Positions 30,346 through 39,031 of a DNA stretch of 64,000 bases are shown one piece after another. The notes beneath the pieces are model-generated. The model searched no databases, was not told the origin of the DNA, and saw nothing but the letters and a program-made list of their open reading frames with translations. Made by a program: the position numbers and the translations under genes. Every line of letters begins with the position of its first letter. Position 1 is the first letter of the stretch. Source of the DNA: Rhizobiales bacterium TNE-4 (GTDB lineage: Bacteria; Pseudomonadota; Alphaproteobacteria; Rhizobiales; Beijerinckiaceae); assembly GCA_019083985.1 (NCBI GenBank), contig JAHRCV010000001.1, positions 1,426,001-1,490,000 of the forward strand. Reading direction: 5' to 3'.

Positions 30346-30939
30346 ATGTCAGTTGAGCGTATCGCGTTATTCATTGACGGGGCCAACCTCTACGCGACGG
30401 CCAAGGCTTTGGCCTTCGACATCGACTATAAGCGTCTCTTGAAAGAGTTTCAGGGCCGCGGACGTCTCGTCCGGGCATTTTACTACACGGCGCTGATCGA
30501 GGATCAGGAATACTCGTCGATCCGCCCGCTGATCGATTGGCTCGACTATAATGGCTATCGGGTCGTCACCAAGCCGACCAAGGAATTCGTCGACTCGACC
30601 GGACGCCGCAAGGTCAAGGGCAATATGGATATCGAGCTGGCGATCGATGCGCTCGAACTTGCCCCGTTCATCGACAATGCCGTGATCTTTTCAGGCGATG
30701 GCGATTTCCGCTCGCTCGTCGAGGCGTTGCAGCGCCGCGGTGTCCGCGTCTCCGTCGTCTCAACCATTACCTCGCAGCCGCCGATGGTGGCCGACGAACT
30801 CCGCCGCCAATGCGACGAGTTCATCGATATCGCCCACATCCTGAACCGGATCGGCCGCGACCCGCAGGAGCGGGCTGAACGGATCCAGCGCTCGGCCGAG
30901 CGCCGGGCGGCAGTGGAAGAAGGCGACGAACAAGAATAA
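30346..30939 (+). CDS. NYN domain protein (LabA/DUF88-like), putative RNase
   Basis: PIN-like nuclease fold of the NYN/LabA group. The acidic metal site is visible in ALFIDGANLYATAK (Asp near residue 11), GNMDIELAIDALELA and VIFSGDGDFRSLVEAL. The C-terminal tail is charged (ERIQRSAERRAAVEEGDEQE). These proteins are thought to process RNA, but the target is unknown. It is followed eight bases later by the uracil-DNA glycosylase gene. Confidence 0.87.
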   Translation: MSVERIALFIDGANLYATAKALAFDIDYKRLLKEFQGRGRLVRAFYYTALIEDQEYSSIRPLIDWLDYNGYRVVTKPTKEFVDSTGRRKVKGNMDIELAIDALELAPFIDNAVIFSGDGDFRSLVEALQRRGVRVSVVSTITSQPPMVADELRRQCDEFIDIAHILNRIGRDPQERAERIQRSAERRAAVEEGDEQE

Positions 30940-30947
30940 AGAGGCTT

Positions 30948-31616
30948 ATGGCCTCTCCCCGTTCCAAAGCGCCGGTGCTTGCCACCGCGCGCGATCCCGC
31001 CAAAACCTGCCCGCTCTGTCCGCGTCTCGTCGCGTTTCGGCGTGAGGCTGAATTGCGTCTGCCCGGCGCGCATAATGGGCCGGTGCCCTCCTTCGGCCAA
31101 AGCAATGCGCGGCTCCTGATCGTCGGGCTTGCGCCAGGGCTGAACGGCGCCAACCGCACGGGCCGCCCCTTCACCGGGGATTATGCTGGCGATCTCCTCT
31201 ATGCGACGCTCAAGAAATTCAAATTCGCCAAGGGTGAGTACCGCGCCGACCCCGACGATGGCCTCACTCTCATCGATTGCATGATCACCAATGCGGTGCG
31301 GTGTGTGCCGCCGGAAAACAAACCGACAGGAGCGGAGATCGTCACCTGCCGCCAATTTCTCGGCACGACACTCTCATCGCTCCCGAAACTGAAGGCCATC
31401 GTTGCCCTTGGGCGCATTGCGCATGATTCAACCGTACGCGCGCTCGGTGGCTCGCCATCAAAACATGTGTTCGGTCATGCCAAGGCGCATGAAATCGGTG
31501 GGATCAAGCTTTTCGATTCCTACCATTGCTCGCGCTACAACACGAACACGGGCCGTTTGACGACACCAATGTTCGAGGACGTCTTCACGCTGGCACGCAA
31601 AGCAGTCGATTCCTGA
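30948..31616 (+). CDS. Uracil-DNA glycosylase, family 5 (UDGb)
   Basis: Removes uracil and other deaminated bases from DNA. The family-5 motif GLAPGLNGANRTGRPFTGD (about residues 59-77) and HCSRYNTNTGRLT (about 193-205) match UDGb, which lacks the usual catalytic Asp/Asn. Cysteines in KTCPLCPRL plus two others (AVRCVPP, TCRQF) fit the iron-sulfur cluster of families 4 and 5. 222 aa. Its stop directly abuts the stop of the convergent gene with no gap. Confidence 0.9.
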   Translation: MASPRSKAPVLATARDPAKTCPLCPRLVAFRREAELRLPGAHNGPVPSFGQSNARLLIVGLAPGLNGANRTGRPFTGDYAGDLLYATLKKFKFAKGEYRADPDDGLTLIDCMITNAVRCVPPENKPTGAEIVTCRQFLGTTLSSLPKLKAIVALGRIAHDSTVRALGGSPSKHVFGHAKAHEIGGIKLFDSYHCSRYNTNTGRLTTPMFEDVFTLARKAVDS

Positions 31617-32561
31617 TTACGGCCGGAAGCGCGAGAAGACCATATCGGGAGCGCTGGTGTTGTGCCGTGAGAGCATGACGCGGCCAGCCCACAATTCGGA
31701 TGCCGGCCCGCCTTTATACTCCATGACGGGGGCTTCGCTCCAATTCTTCGATGTTGGCGTGCGCCAGGCGACGCGCGCCACATCGGAATTGAATTCGGTC
31801 ATGTACATCGAGCGCATGGTGAGGAAGGGATATTGATCCTGCTTCACGCCATCAAGTTTCACATCAAGGATGATGCGATCCTGATCGAGCGTTTCAATTT
31901 TGAGGCTCGCGGAACCACCGCGCTTGAAATTCATCGTGAAGGTTTTCGTCGCCGGATCGAATGCAATGTCTTTTAGATCGACAATCGGACGATCCTGCAC
32001 TTCCACAGGGCCCACGAGGAAGGATGAGCCATAGGCCGTCCAGCGCAGATGCTGAGGCGGCAAGGGCCGCGCGCGCCAATAACCATCGGGCGGATAGACG
32101 ACGAGGACTTCTTCGGCGCGCTCTTGATGCTTGACCCAGAATTGCACGACATGAATGCCCTGCTCGACGCGATCACCAACGCGGAAGGGTACGGTGTTGG
32201 GCCGCCAGAACGAGGGGTAGGTGTAACCCGTCAGCCAGAAATCCGGGCTTTCATAGAAGGTGACGCGGCGCGCATTGGCCGCAAAGACCGGATCACGGGA
32301 CATGTCGCAGCTCGTGAAATCCGGTGCCCATTTGTCCACGACAATGCCGCCAATGAAGGCGGGATGGATCGCCTGTACGCGAAAAGATTTCACATCACGC
32401 GATTTGAAATCGATCCAGACATTGTCCTTTTCGGCACAGAGTTCGGGCTCGCTGCGATTGATGACATCGACGGCGATATCCTTTTGCCCCGAGAGATCCT
32501 TGATTTGTGCGAGCGCCGGTGTGGCGGCGAGCATCAGGGCGCAGACGAGCGGACGCAGCAT
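31617..32561 (-). CDS. Secreted protein of unknown function downstream of opgH
   Basis: A 314-aa protein with a clear signal peptide (LVCALMLAATPALAQ). It has many aromatic beta-type segments (for example FYESPDFWLTGYTYPSFWRP and RWTAYGSSFLVGPVEV) and two cysteine-containing regions. I do not recognise a family; it lacks the length (about 500 aa) and motifs I know for OpgG. It is encoded 15 bases after opgH, so it is probably a periplasmic partner in osmoregulated glucan synthesis or modification. This role is inferred from context only. Confidence 0.65.
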   Translation of the reverse strand: MLRPLVCALMLAATPALAQIKDLSGQKDIAVDVINRSEPELCAEKDNVWIDFKSRDVKSFRVQAIHPAFIGGIVVDKWAPDFTSCDMSRDPVFAANARRVTFYESPDFWLTGYTYPSFWRPNTVPFRVGDRVEQGIHVVQFWVKHQERAEEVLVVYPPDGYWRARPLPPQHLRWTAYGSSFLVGPVEVQDRPIVDLKDIAFDPATKTFTMNFKRGGSASLKIETLDQDRIILDVKLDGVKQDQYPFLTMRSMYMTEFNSDVARVAWRTPTSKNWSEAPVMEYKGGPASELWAGRVMLSRHNTSAPDMVFSRFRP

Positions 32562-32576
32562 ATCAAAGAAACTCCT

Positions 32577-34397
32577 TCAAGCCGCCGCACGCGCTTCATC
32601 GGCGGCGGGCGCGCGAATATCGCGCAATTCCTGCGGTTCGGCCAGTTCTTCCGGGAGCGCACACAGACCTATCCGCGCGAAGGCGCGACCGAGCGCGGGA
32701 TCAGACGTGATCACCGCGAAGGGGATGGCGAGCCAGAACCCGGCGATGAGCGGCAAGCTCCACAGGATAAGCGAGGGCGCGCCCCACGCCATGATGAGCG
32801 TGATGATAAGGCCGAACAATGTTTGCGGCCAGAGCCCCTGCCACGCCACCGCCCATGGCAGACGATGGGCGTCGCGCGACTGGCCGTTCCAGACGACGCT
32901 CTTGCCGAAAATCAGGCCGATCATGAACAGGCAAACACGGAAGGTCGCGATTGCACCGAGCAGAAACGAAAACGCCAATTCGGCCACACAGCCGACAGCG
33001 AAGCGCACGGCGCCGCCATAACGTTGCACTTCACCGCGTGTCAGCAGAATATCGCAAAAGCCTGCGAGCTTCGGCGCAAGATACATCAGCAGGAAAACAG
33101 CATAGAGCGCGATGGCGAGCGGCGCATTAAAACCGGCACCCATATCGCTGTCGAACGGTTTGAGGGCCGCACATGCCAGCATCACCGTCCAGCCCGGAAT
33201 GCCGATAAACATGAGCACAGCCCAAACCAGCTGGAACAGATTCATCGGCAGGAGTTTTGGCAATAGCGGAAAGAGCTTCAGATATTGCAGATTGCCTTGG
33301 CACCAACGCAGATCGCGACCGGTGAATTCCAAGACCGTTGGCGGGTTATCTTCCCATGATCCGGTTTCGATCGGCAGCACGCGCACTTCATAACCAGCGC
33401 GGCGCATCAGCACGGCTTCCACTTGATCATGCGACAGCACATGACCGCCAAACGGTTTACCGCCCGGGATTAAAGGCAAATGGCATTGCTCATAAAATGG
33501 CTTGATCCGCACGAGCGCATTATGACCCCAGAACGGCCCGCAATCGCCCGCCCAGAATGCAGAGCCCATGGTGTAAGAGCGCATGCCGTGCCGCATGCCG
33601 AATTGAAACAATCGCGCGAAGGCGGCTTGCGATGGCGCGCCGACGACAAGGCTCTGCAGCAAGCCCAATTTCGGATAGGTCTGCATGATGCGCACGAGCT
33701 TGAGAATGGTTGGACCATCCATCAAGCTGTCCGCATCAAGCGGCAGCATGAATTCATAATCGCCGCCCCAGCGCGCGCAAAAATCGCGCACATTGCCGGC
33801 CTTGTAGCCGATGTTCTCCGCGCGACGACGATAATGAATGCGATCGGGATGCGCACTCGATGCGCGCCATTGTGCGACGTGCTGCTCTTCAAGCCGGGCA
33901 ACCTGATCATTTTGCGTATCGCTCAACACGAAGAAGGCGAAGTGTGCGCTCTGCCCTGTGCGGGCCAGGCTCGCTTCCACCGCGCGCAGCCGCGCGAAGG
34001 CGCGGGCGGGGTCTTCATTGCGCAGCGTCATCAAGATCGCGGTGCGGCTTGTGATCGGCGCCTCGTCCTCACCAGCGGCCACAAAAGGCGCGACGCGGTC
34101 GAGCCCATCCTTGACGCCGTGGAGCAGCCAGAGACCCACAACCGCGTTCCAGAAGCCGAGCACGCTCCAAGGCGCCGCGACGAGGAAGGAGAGCATCATC
34201 AGCCCATCGAGCACGGTCCAGCCACCCTGCCCTAGAAGCCGCGCCATCAGCACAGTCAGCAACAGGAACGTGCCAATATTGAGCGCCGCCATGATCAGGC
34301 GACGTTTTTTCAGGATGGAAGTGGACTGAATTCCCGCCGGTGTCGTAAACGGGCTGACAGAGCCGTCCTGCGTGATCGGGGTCGTCGTCTCAGTCAT
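32577..34397 (-). CDS. opgH: Glucans biosynthesis glucosyltransferase (OpgH/MdoH)
   Basis: Inner-membrane family-2 glycosyltransferase that makes the backbone of osmoregulated periplasmic glucans from UDP-glucose. The donor-binding LPLDADSLMDG and the processivity motif DLRWCQGN are present, with MTLRNEDPARAFARL before them. Two N-terminal and about six C-terminal membrane segments can be seen. 606 aa is the short alphaproteobacterial form. I start at ATG 34397 (MTETTTPITQ) with AAGG upstream. Its start lies only 16 bases from the divergent gene. Confidence 0.93.
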   Translation of the reverse strand: MTETTTPITQDGSVSPFTTPAGIQSTSILKKRRLIMAALNIGTFLLLTVLMARLLGQGGWTVLDGLMMLSFLVAAPWSVLGFWNAVVGLWLLHGVKDGLDRVAPFVAAGEDEAPITSRTAILMTLRNEDPARAFARLRAVEASLARTGQSAHFAFFVLSDTQNDQVARLEEQHVAQWRASSAHPDRIHYRRRAENIGYKAGNVRDFCARWGGDYEFMLPLDADSLMDGPTILKLVRIMQTYPKLGLLQSLVVGAPSQAAFARLFQFGMRHGMRSYTMGSAFWAGDCGPFWGHNALVRIKPFYEQCHLPLIPGGKPFGGHVLSHDQVEAVLMRRAGYEVRVLPIETGSWEDNPPTVLEFTGRDLRWCQGNLQYLKLFPLLPKLLPMNLFQLVWAVLMFIGIPGWTVMLACAALKPFDSDMGAGFNAPLAIALYAVFLLMYLAPKLAGFCDILLTRGEVQRYGGAVRFAVGCVAELAFSFLLGAIATFRVCLFMIGLIFGKSVVWNGQSRDAHRLPWAVAWQGLWPQTLFGLIITLIMAWGAPSLILWSLPLIAGFWLAIPFAVITSDPALGRAFARIGLCALPEELAEPQELRDIRAPAADEARAAA

Positions 34398-34413
34398 GGA
34401 GGCCTTGGGGACT

Positions 34414-35397
34414 ATGGAACGGCGGGACAGCGGACATTCGTCCGGATTATGGGTCGTGGGCCCAAACCGGCTAGAGCGACGCTCATCGGCTCTAGCCCCG
34501 CTTGACGCGGGGCTCAACCGGGTGCGGACGCTTTTTTCTGGCATCAGCCGCGGTACGGAGCGTCTTGTCCTCGAAGGGCGGGTGCCGGAAGCCGAATATC
34601 AGCGGATGGCCTGCCCGCGCCAGCGCGGCCAATTCCCTTTCCCTGTCCTTTATGGCTACGCCGCCGTCGGGCAGGTCGAAGAGGGGCCGCTCAGTGGCCA
34701 GAGCGTGTTTTGCCTCAATCCGCATGAGACCCTCTTTGATGCTCCCACCGAATGGCTCGTGCCTGTGCCTGCCAGCGTGCCTCCGCGCCGCGCGGTCCTC
34801 GCCGCCAATCTCGAGACGGCGCTCAACGGTATGTGGGATTCAGGCGCTGGCCCCGGTGACCGCATACTCGTCGTGGGGGGTGGCGTCGTCGGCGGCTTGA
34901 TCGCCGCACTGGCCGCGCGCCTGCCTGGCGCCGAGGTGACCTTGGTCGATCCCATGGCTGCGCGCGCAGCCCTGGCTGCCACCATCGGCTGTGCCTGGCA
35001 GGCCCATGGGCAAGGCCTGTCGGATTTCGACATCGTGTTTCACACGAGCGCGCATGAAACTGGGCTCGCCACTGCGATTGCGGCGGCAGGCCGCGAAGCT
35101 CGCATCGTCGAATTGTCGTGGTATGGCGCAGGCAGCGTCGCCGCGCCGCTCGGTGGGGCATTTCATGCACTCCGCCTCACCTTGCAATCGTCGCAAGTCG
35201 GCGAGATTTCCCCTTCACGTCGGCCACGCTGGACGCACCGGCGGCGGCTTGAAAAAGCCCTGTCTCTGCTGTCGGATCCCGTTTTCGACGCCTTCATCAC
35301 GCATGAGATCGCTTTCACCGAAGCCGAAAGCCAGCTTCCCACCATCCTGTCACGCGACACTGACGCGTTGATGCCTGTTCTCGTTTATGGAGATTGA
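34414..35397 (+). CDS. Alcohol-dehydrogenase-like protein (MDR superfamily, BchC-like)
   Basis: Medium-chain dehydrogenase/reductase fold. The N-terminal half includes LFSGISRGTERLVLEGRVP and FPVLYGYAAVGQVE, and the NAD(P)-binding motif is VVGGGVVGGLIAALAA. The usual structural-zinc cysteines are absent and the active-site zinc ligands are not obvious, as in BchC-like members. Start is uncertain: ATG 34414 or ATG 34396, the latter overlapping opgH. It leads the pterin-type cluster, and its end overlaps an alternative start of the next gene. Predicted to reduce or oxidise a small molecule. Confidence 0.75.
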   Translation: MERRDSGHSSGLWVVGPNRLERRSSALAPLDAGLNRVRTLFSGISRGTERLVLEGRVPEAEYQRMACPRQRGQFPFPVLYGYAAVGQVEEGPLSGQSVFCLNPHETLFDAPTEWLVPVPASVPPRRAVLAANLETALNGMWDSGAGPGDRILVVGGGVVGGLIAALAARLPGAEVTLVDPMAARAALAATIGCAWQAHGQGLSDFDIVFHTSAHETGLATAIAAAGREARIVELSWYGAGSVAAPLGGAFHALRLTLQSSQVGEISPSRRPRWTHRRRLEKALSLLSDPVFDAFITHEIAFTEAESQLPTILSRDTDALMPVLVYGD

Positions 35398-35401
35398 CCG
35401 C

Positions 35402-35800
35402 ATGTATTCCGTTGAAGTGCGCGACCACATCATGATCGCCCATTCCTTCAAGGGCGAATTGTTCGGCCCCGCACAGAAGCTCCACGGCGCGACCTTCGTC
35501 GTCGATGTCGCGTTCTTCCGTGAAGAATTGACCAGCGATTATGTCGTGGTCGACATTGGCCGCGCCCATGATGCGCTGAAAGCGACGCTTGGCCCGCTGA
35601 ACTATCAAAATCTCGACGAAGTGCCGCAGTTCAAGGGCAAGCAGACGACCACCGAGTTCCTCTGCAAGCATATTTTTGACGCGATGGCGCACGCTGCGAA
35701 AACCGGCGCGCTTGGACCAGGCTCTGACGGCATCGTGAAGATCCGTGTCACGCTGCATGAATCCCATGTTGCGCGCGCGGCCTATGAAAGCGCGCTCTGA
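35402..35800 (+). CDS. 6-pyruvoyl-tetrahydropterin-synthase-like T-fold protein, degenerate active site
   Basis: T-fold protein of the PTPS/QueD family, 132 aa. Zinc-ligand His14 (MIAHSF) and His28 (KLHGATF) are present, and the HE pair in TLHESHVARA is kept. The second His of the usual HGH is Ala30, and the catalytic Cys four residues before LHG is Ala24. It is therefore unlikely to be ordinary QueD or PTPS. It begins four bases after the dehydrogenase stop and ends directly before the glycosyltransferase start, so it belongs to the cluster. It may act on a different pterin or serve as a binding protein. Confidence 0.78.
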   Translation: MYSVEVRDHIMIAHSFKGELFGPAQKLHGATFVVDVAFFREELTSDYVVVDIGRAHDALKATLGPLNYQNLDEVPQFKGKQTTTEFLCKHIFDAMAHAAKTGALGPGSDGIVKIRVTLHESHVARAAYESAL

Positions 35801-36832
35801 TTGCGCGCGTTCTTTCTCATCCCCGGCGACCTCACCCGCAAGACGGGCGGATATGGCTATGATCGGCGCGTGATTGCGGATGCGCAAGCGCATGGCGTGA
35901 TGCTGGAACCGGTCCAGCTGGCGGATGGGTTTCCGTTTCCGAACGATGCGGAGCGCGACGCCACAGTCGCCGTGCTTCAATCCCTGCCGCACGGCGTCCC
36001 GCTCTTGATTGATGGGTTGGCTTTTGGCGCGTTCGATCAGGCGATGCTTGCCGCTTTGAATGGGCCGGTCATTGCCCTCGTGCATCATCCGCTCGCGTAT
36101 GAGAATGGCACACCGGCAGACAAAGTGGCCGCCTTGAAAATGAGCGAGCGCGCGGCGTTGGCGCATGCCGATGCGGTGATCGTGACAAGCGCACCGACAC
36201 GGGCGCTGCTGATGGCGGACTTTGCCGTTCCAGACAATAAGATCAGCGTTGCCGTGCCGGGGACTGATGCAGCGCCTTTCGCGCAAGGGTTGGGGAATGA
36301 TGTACCCGCACTCTTAGGCGTCGGCTCGCTGACACCGCGCAAGGCATGGGATGTGTTGATCGCCGCCCTTGTCGCGTGCCGTCATCTCGATTGGACCATG
36401 ACCATCGTTGGTGAAGGGCCAGAGCGTGCAACGCTCACAAACCAGATTGCACAGGCTGGGTTGCAGACGCGGATCACGCTTGTTGGCGAAGTGGACGAGA
36501 TCACGCTCGCCGATCATTATGACCGCGCTGATCTGTTCATCATGCCATCCCATTACGAAGGTTTCGGCATGGCACTGACCGAAGCCCTCGCGCGCGGTTT
36601 GCCTTGCGTTGCGAGCGATGGCGTGGTGGCGCTTCAACATCTGCCCGCTGATGCCGCACGGTCGGTCAAGGCAGCAGATGCCACTGCATTGGCTGACGGG
36701 ATCAAAGCTTTACTCGACCCGACCACCCGGCGCGACGCGGCCGACAAAGCCCGCGCTGCGGCGGCACTTTTACCGCGCTGGCATGAGACGGCCCGCATCA
36801 TTGCCGATACGATCAGGAGCGTTACACCATGA
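35801..36832 (+). CDS. Glycosyltransferase family 4
   Basis: Retaining glycosyltransferase with two Rossmann domains. The N-terminus is MRAFFLIPGDLTRKTGGYGY; the C-terminal nucleotide-sugar domain has GVGSLTPRKAWDVLIAAL, the acceptor loop VGEVDEITLADHYDRA and MPSHYEGFGMALTEALARG (the family E-x7-E). Start is TTG directly after the preceding stop, so coupling is likely. It overlaps the methyltransferase by ATGA. A sugar is probably added to the product of this cluster, for example a pterin glycoside, but that is inferred. Confidence 0.85.
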   Translation: MRAFFLIPGDLTRKTGGYGYDRRVIADAQAHGVMLEPVQLADGFPFPNDAERDATVAVLQSLPHGVPLLIDGLAFGAFDQAMLAALNGPVIALVHHPLAYENGTPADKVAALKMSERAALAHADAVIVTSAPTRALLMADFAVPDNKISVAVPGTDAAPFAQGLGNDVPALLGVGSLTPRKAWDVLIAALVACRHLDWTMTIVGEGPERATLTNQIAQAGLQTRITLVGEVDEITLADHYDRADLFIMPSHYEGFGMALTEALARGLPCVASDGVVALQHLPADAARSVKAADATALADGIKALLDPTTRRDAADKARAAAALLPRWHETARIIADTIRSVTP

Positions 36833-37668
36833 GTTTCAGCGCATCATGGCTCGCTTTGCGCGAGCCGGCCGATCATCGCGCGCGCGATCGCGCCCTGGCA
36901 GAGAATCTTGCGGCTCATCTTGCATCGCATCCTGTGCAGCGCGTGCTGGATTTGGGTTGCGGCAGCGGTTCCAATCTGCGCGCCCTTGCTCCCGTTCTGG
37001 GTGCACGCCAAGAGTGGACCCTCGTCGATTATGATCCAGCTTTGCTTGCGGCTGCGCGCGACGCGCTTCACGCGTGGGCTGACACTGCAACCCCAACGAC
37101 TGACACGCTCATTCTCACAAAACAGGGCAAAGAGGTGGCCGTACATTTTCGACAGGCGGACCTTTCGCAAGGCTTAGCCTCCTTGCTGGCGGACACGCCG
37201 CATGTCGTCACGGCTTCCGCGCTGTTTGATTTGTGTTCCGCCGCCTTCATTGCGCAGGCCGCACGTGAGATCGCACACAGTGGCGCGGCTTTTTATACTG
37301 TCCTAACCTATGATGGCGTTGAGCATTGGGAGCCACCCCACCCTGCTGATGATGCGGTTCTATCGGCCTTCATTGCCCATCAGAAAACCGACAAGGGTTT
37401 CGGCATTTCCGCAGGACCTGATGCGCCCGACGCGCTGGCGAACAATTTTCGGCGCGAAGGCTATGACGTCGTCGAGGCGTCAACGCCCTGGCAACTCGCA
37501 GCACCGCGCGATCGCGCTTTGATGAATGAATTGGCCAAGGGCATTGCCGCGGCTGCACGCGAAACGGGCCGTTGCGACCCTACTCTCGTCGAGGCATGGC
37601 TTGCGGCACGTGCGCAAGCCACGCATGCCAGCATCGGTCATCGTGATGTGCTGGCGCTGCCGCGCTAG
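36829..37668 (+). CDS. SAM-dependent methyltransferase
   Basis: Class I methyltransferase, 279 aa. The SAM-binding motif I is RVLDLGCGSGSNLRALAP, motif II is the acidic end WTLVDYDPALL, and later segments include VVTASALFDLCSAAFI. No target-specific domain is seen. Overlaps the glycosyltransferase by four bases; likely adds a methyl group to the same small molecule. Ends one base before the convergent cytochrome b561 gene. Confidence 0.83.
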   Translation: MSFSASWLALREPADHRARDRALAENLAAHLASHPVQRVLDLGCGSGSNLRALAPVLGARQEWTLVDYDPALLAAARDALHAWADTATPTTDTLILTKQGKEVAVHFRQADLSQGLASLLADTPHVVTASALFDLCSAAFIAQAAREIAHSGAAFYTVLTYDGVEHWEPPHPADDAVLSAFIAHQKTDKGFGISAGPDAPDALANNFRREGYDVVEASTPWQLAAPRDRALMNELAKGIAAAARETGRCDPTLVEAWLAARAQATHASIGHRDVLALPR

Positions 37669-37669
37669 A

Positions 37670-38206
37670 TTACGGCAAGCTCATCCGCGCGAAGACCGCA
37701 TCCTTACGGATGAAACGGTGATAGAGCGCTGCACCGATATGAACGGCGAGTAGGATCCCGAATAAGATCGCGAGAGCCGTGTGCATCGAGAAAATCGCAC
37801 CCGCGATCTCTTCATTGTGCGGCGTAAAGGTCGGGATGGTGAAGAGCCAGAAAAACGGAATGGCCGCACCGTAAAAGGAATTGGCGACAAAACCGAGCAA
37901 AGGCACGATCACCATCAGCGCGTAGAGCGCATGATGTACAGAGGTCGCCGCCATCGTCTGCCACGGCTCAACGCCGGTGGCAGGTGGCGGAACGCCGTCG
38001 CGCCGTTTCAATGCGATGCGGATGAGTGCGAGCACCAAAACGAGTACGCCCAGCGATTTGTGCAGATCGTAGACATTGTTCTGCATCTGGCCGGGGGGCA
38101 GTTTGCCCATGATCACACCGCCGGGAATAGCGATCAAAATGGCGACGGCCATGATCCAATGGATCACGCGGTGCGGCAGGCTGTAACGCGGGCTTTCAAC
38201 ACTCAT
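37670..38206 (-). CDS. Cytochrome b561
   Basis: Four-helix diheme membrane cytochrome, 178 aa. Likely heme ligands are His12/His16 in LPHRVIHWIMAVA, His48 in YDLHKSLGVL, the pair in TSVHHALYALM and His in AVHIGAALYHRF. It probably passes electrons between quinol and a periplasmic or cytoplasmic acceptor. It overlaps the end of the RibD-like gene by 11 bases, so the two are coupled and run opposite to the rest of the cluster. This suggests a redox step in the same pathway. Confidence 0.87.
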   Translation of the reverse strand: MSVESPRYSLPHRVIHWIMAVAILIAIPGGVIMGKLPPGQMQNNVYDLHKSLGVLVLVLALIRIALKRRDGVPPPATGVEPWQTMAATSVHHALYALMVIVPLLGFVANSFYGAAIPFFWLFTIPTFTPHNEEIAGAIFSMHTALAILFGILLAVHIGAALYHRFIRKDAVFARMSLP

Positions 38207-38942
38207 GAGCGTCCTCCGCTTGGCGCCTCATATCGCAATCAAACAGAACCTCGCCACCACCGAGCGGCACGATCCGGGTGAGCGGGCGGCGCGCGAGTGC
38301 AAGCGAAGGCGGTGGCGGTAGATCGAGCCCTGTTTGCCCCGCACCAATGATGACCGGCGCGACGAGCAGATGAAGTCGATCAAGCGCATCGGCCGCGATA
38401 AAATGCGACAGCGTGCGCGCGCCTCCTTCAACGAGAATATGGCAGAGACCGCGCGCGGCAAGGACCGTCAGAATGTCGCGGGGGTTGATGCCGCCATCGG
38501 CATGGGGCAGCGCAATCTCTTCGACGCCGTTTGGCAAGGTGACACCAACGCCTGCTTTGCGGATGACGAGGCGACGGACGCCATCCTCGCGCAGCACCAA
38601 GGCCTCGGGCGGCAAGCGGCCATTTGGATCGATCACGACGCGTGCCGGGTTGCGTCCTGGGCAACGGCGGACATCGAGACGAGGCTCGTCAGCGAGCACC
38701 GTGCCGATCCCGACCAGCACGGCATCGACATGGGCGCGCAGCTGATGGAGGTGATCGAGCGCCGGATCCTTGTTGATCCAGCGGCTTTCACCGGTGGGGG
38801 TGGCGATCCGGCCATCAAGCGATTGACCTAATTGGCCAATGGCAAAGATCCGGCCGGGCTCGAGCCCCGTAAAGCACAGGAGGGGATCGTCCTTGCTTTG
38901 CGAGGCCTGTTGGTGCGAGAAGGGCGTGTCCTTGCCGGTCAT
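38196..38942 (-). CDS. RibD-like reductase domain protein
   Basis: Stand-alone pyrimidine/pterin reductase of the RibD C-terminal family (248 aa). Visible motifs are GQSLDGRIATPTGESRWIN, AVLVGIGTVLADEPRLDV and HILVEGGARTLSHFIAA. No deaminase domain is present. In riboflavin synthesis this domain reduces a ribosylated pyrimidine; stand-alone members act in several pterin and antibiotic routes. It faces the GTP cyclohydrolase II-like gene (divergent, about 90 bases apart), which strongly suggests joint function. Confidence 0.85.
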   Translation of the reverse strand: MTGKDTPFSHQQASQSKDDPLLCFTGLEPGRIFAIGQLGQSLDGRIATPTGESRWINKDPALDHLHQLRAHVDAVLVGIGTVLADEPRLDVRRCPGRNPARVVIDPNGRLPPEALVLREDGVRRLVIRKAGVGVTLPNGVEEIALPHADGGINPRDILTVLAARGLCHILVEGGARTLSHFIAADALDRLHLLVAPVIIGAGQTGLDLPPPPSLALARRPLTRIVPLGGGEVLFDCDMRRQAEDAHEC

Positions 38943-39031
38943 GCGGCGCTCCGATGGGGCTTGAAGGGCAAGGATAGCTTCCTAAGTTGGACCCATTAGG
39001 ACGGCGTGTTGCCGTGTTAGGCCGGAATGAG

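Noticed and set aside
32049-33266. Plus-strand open frame across the unknown secreted protein and opgH
   Set aside because: Antisense shadow of two genes, one strongly conserved.
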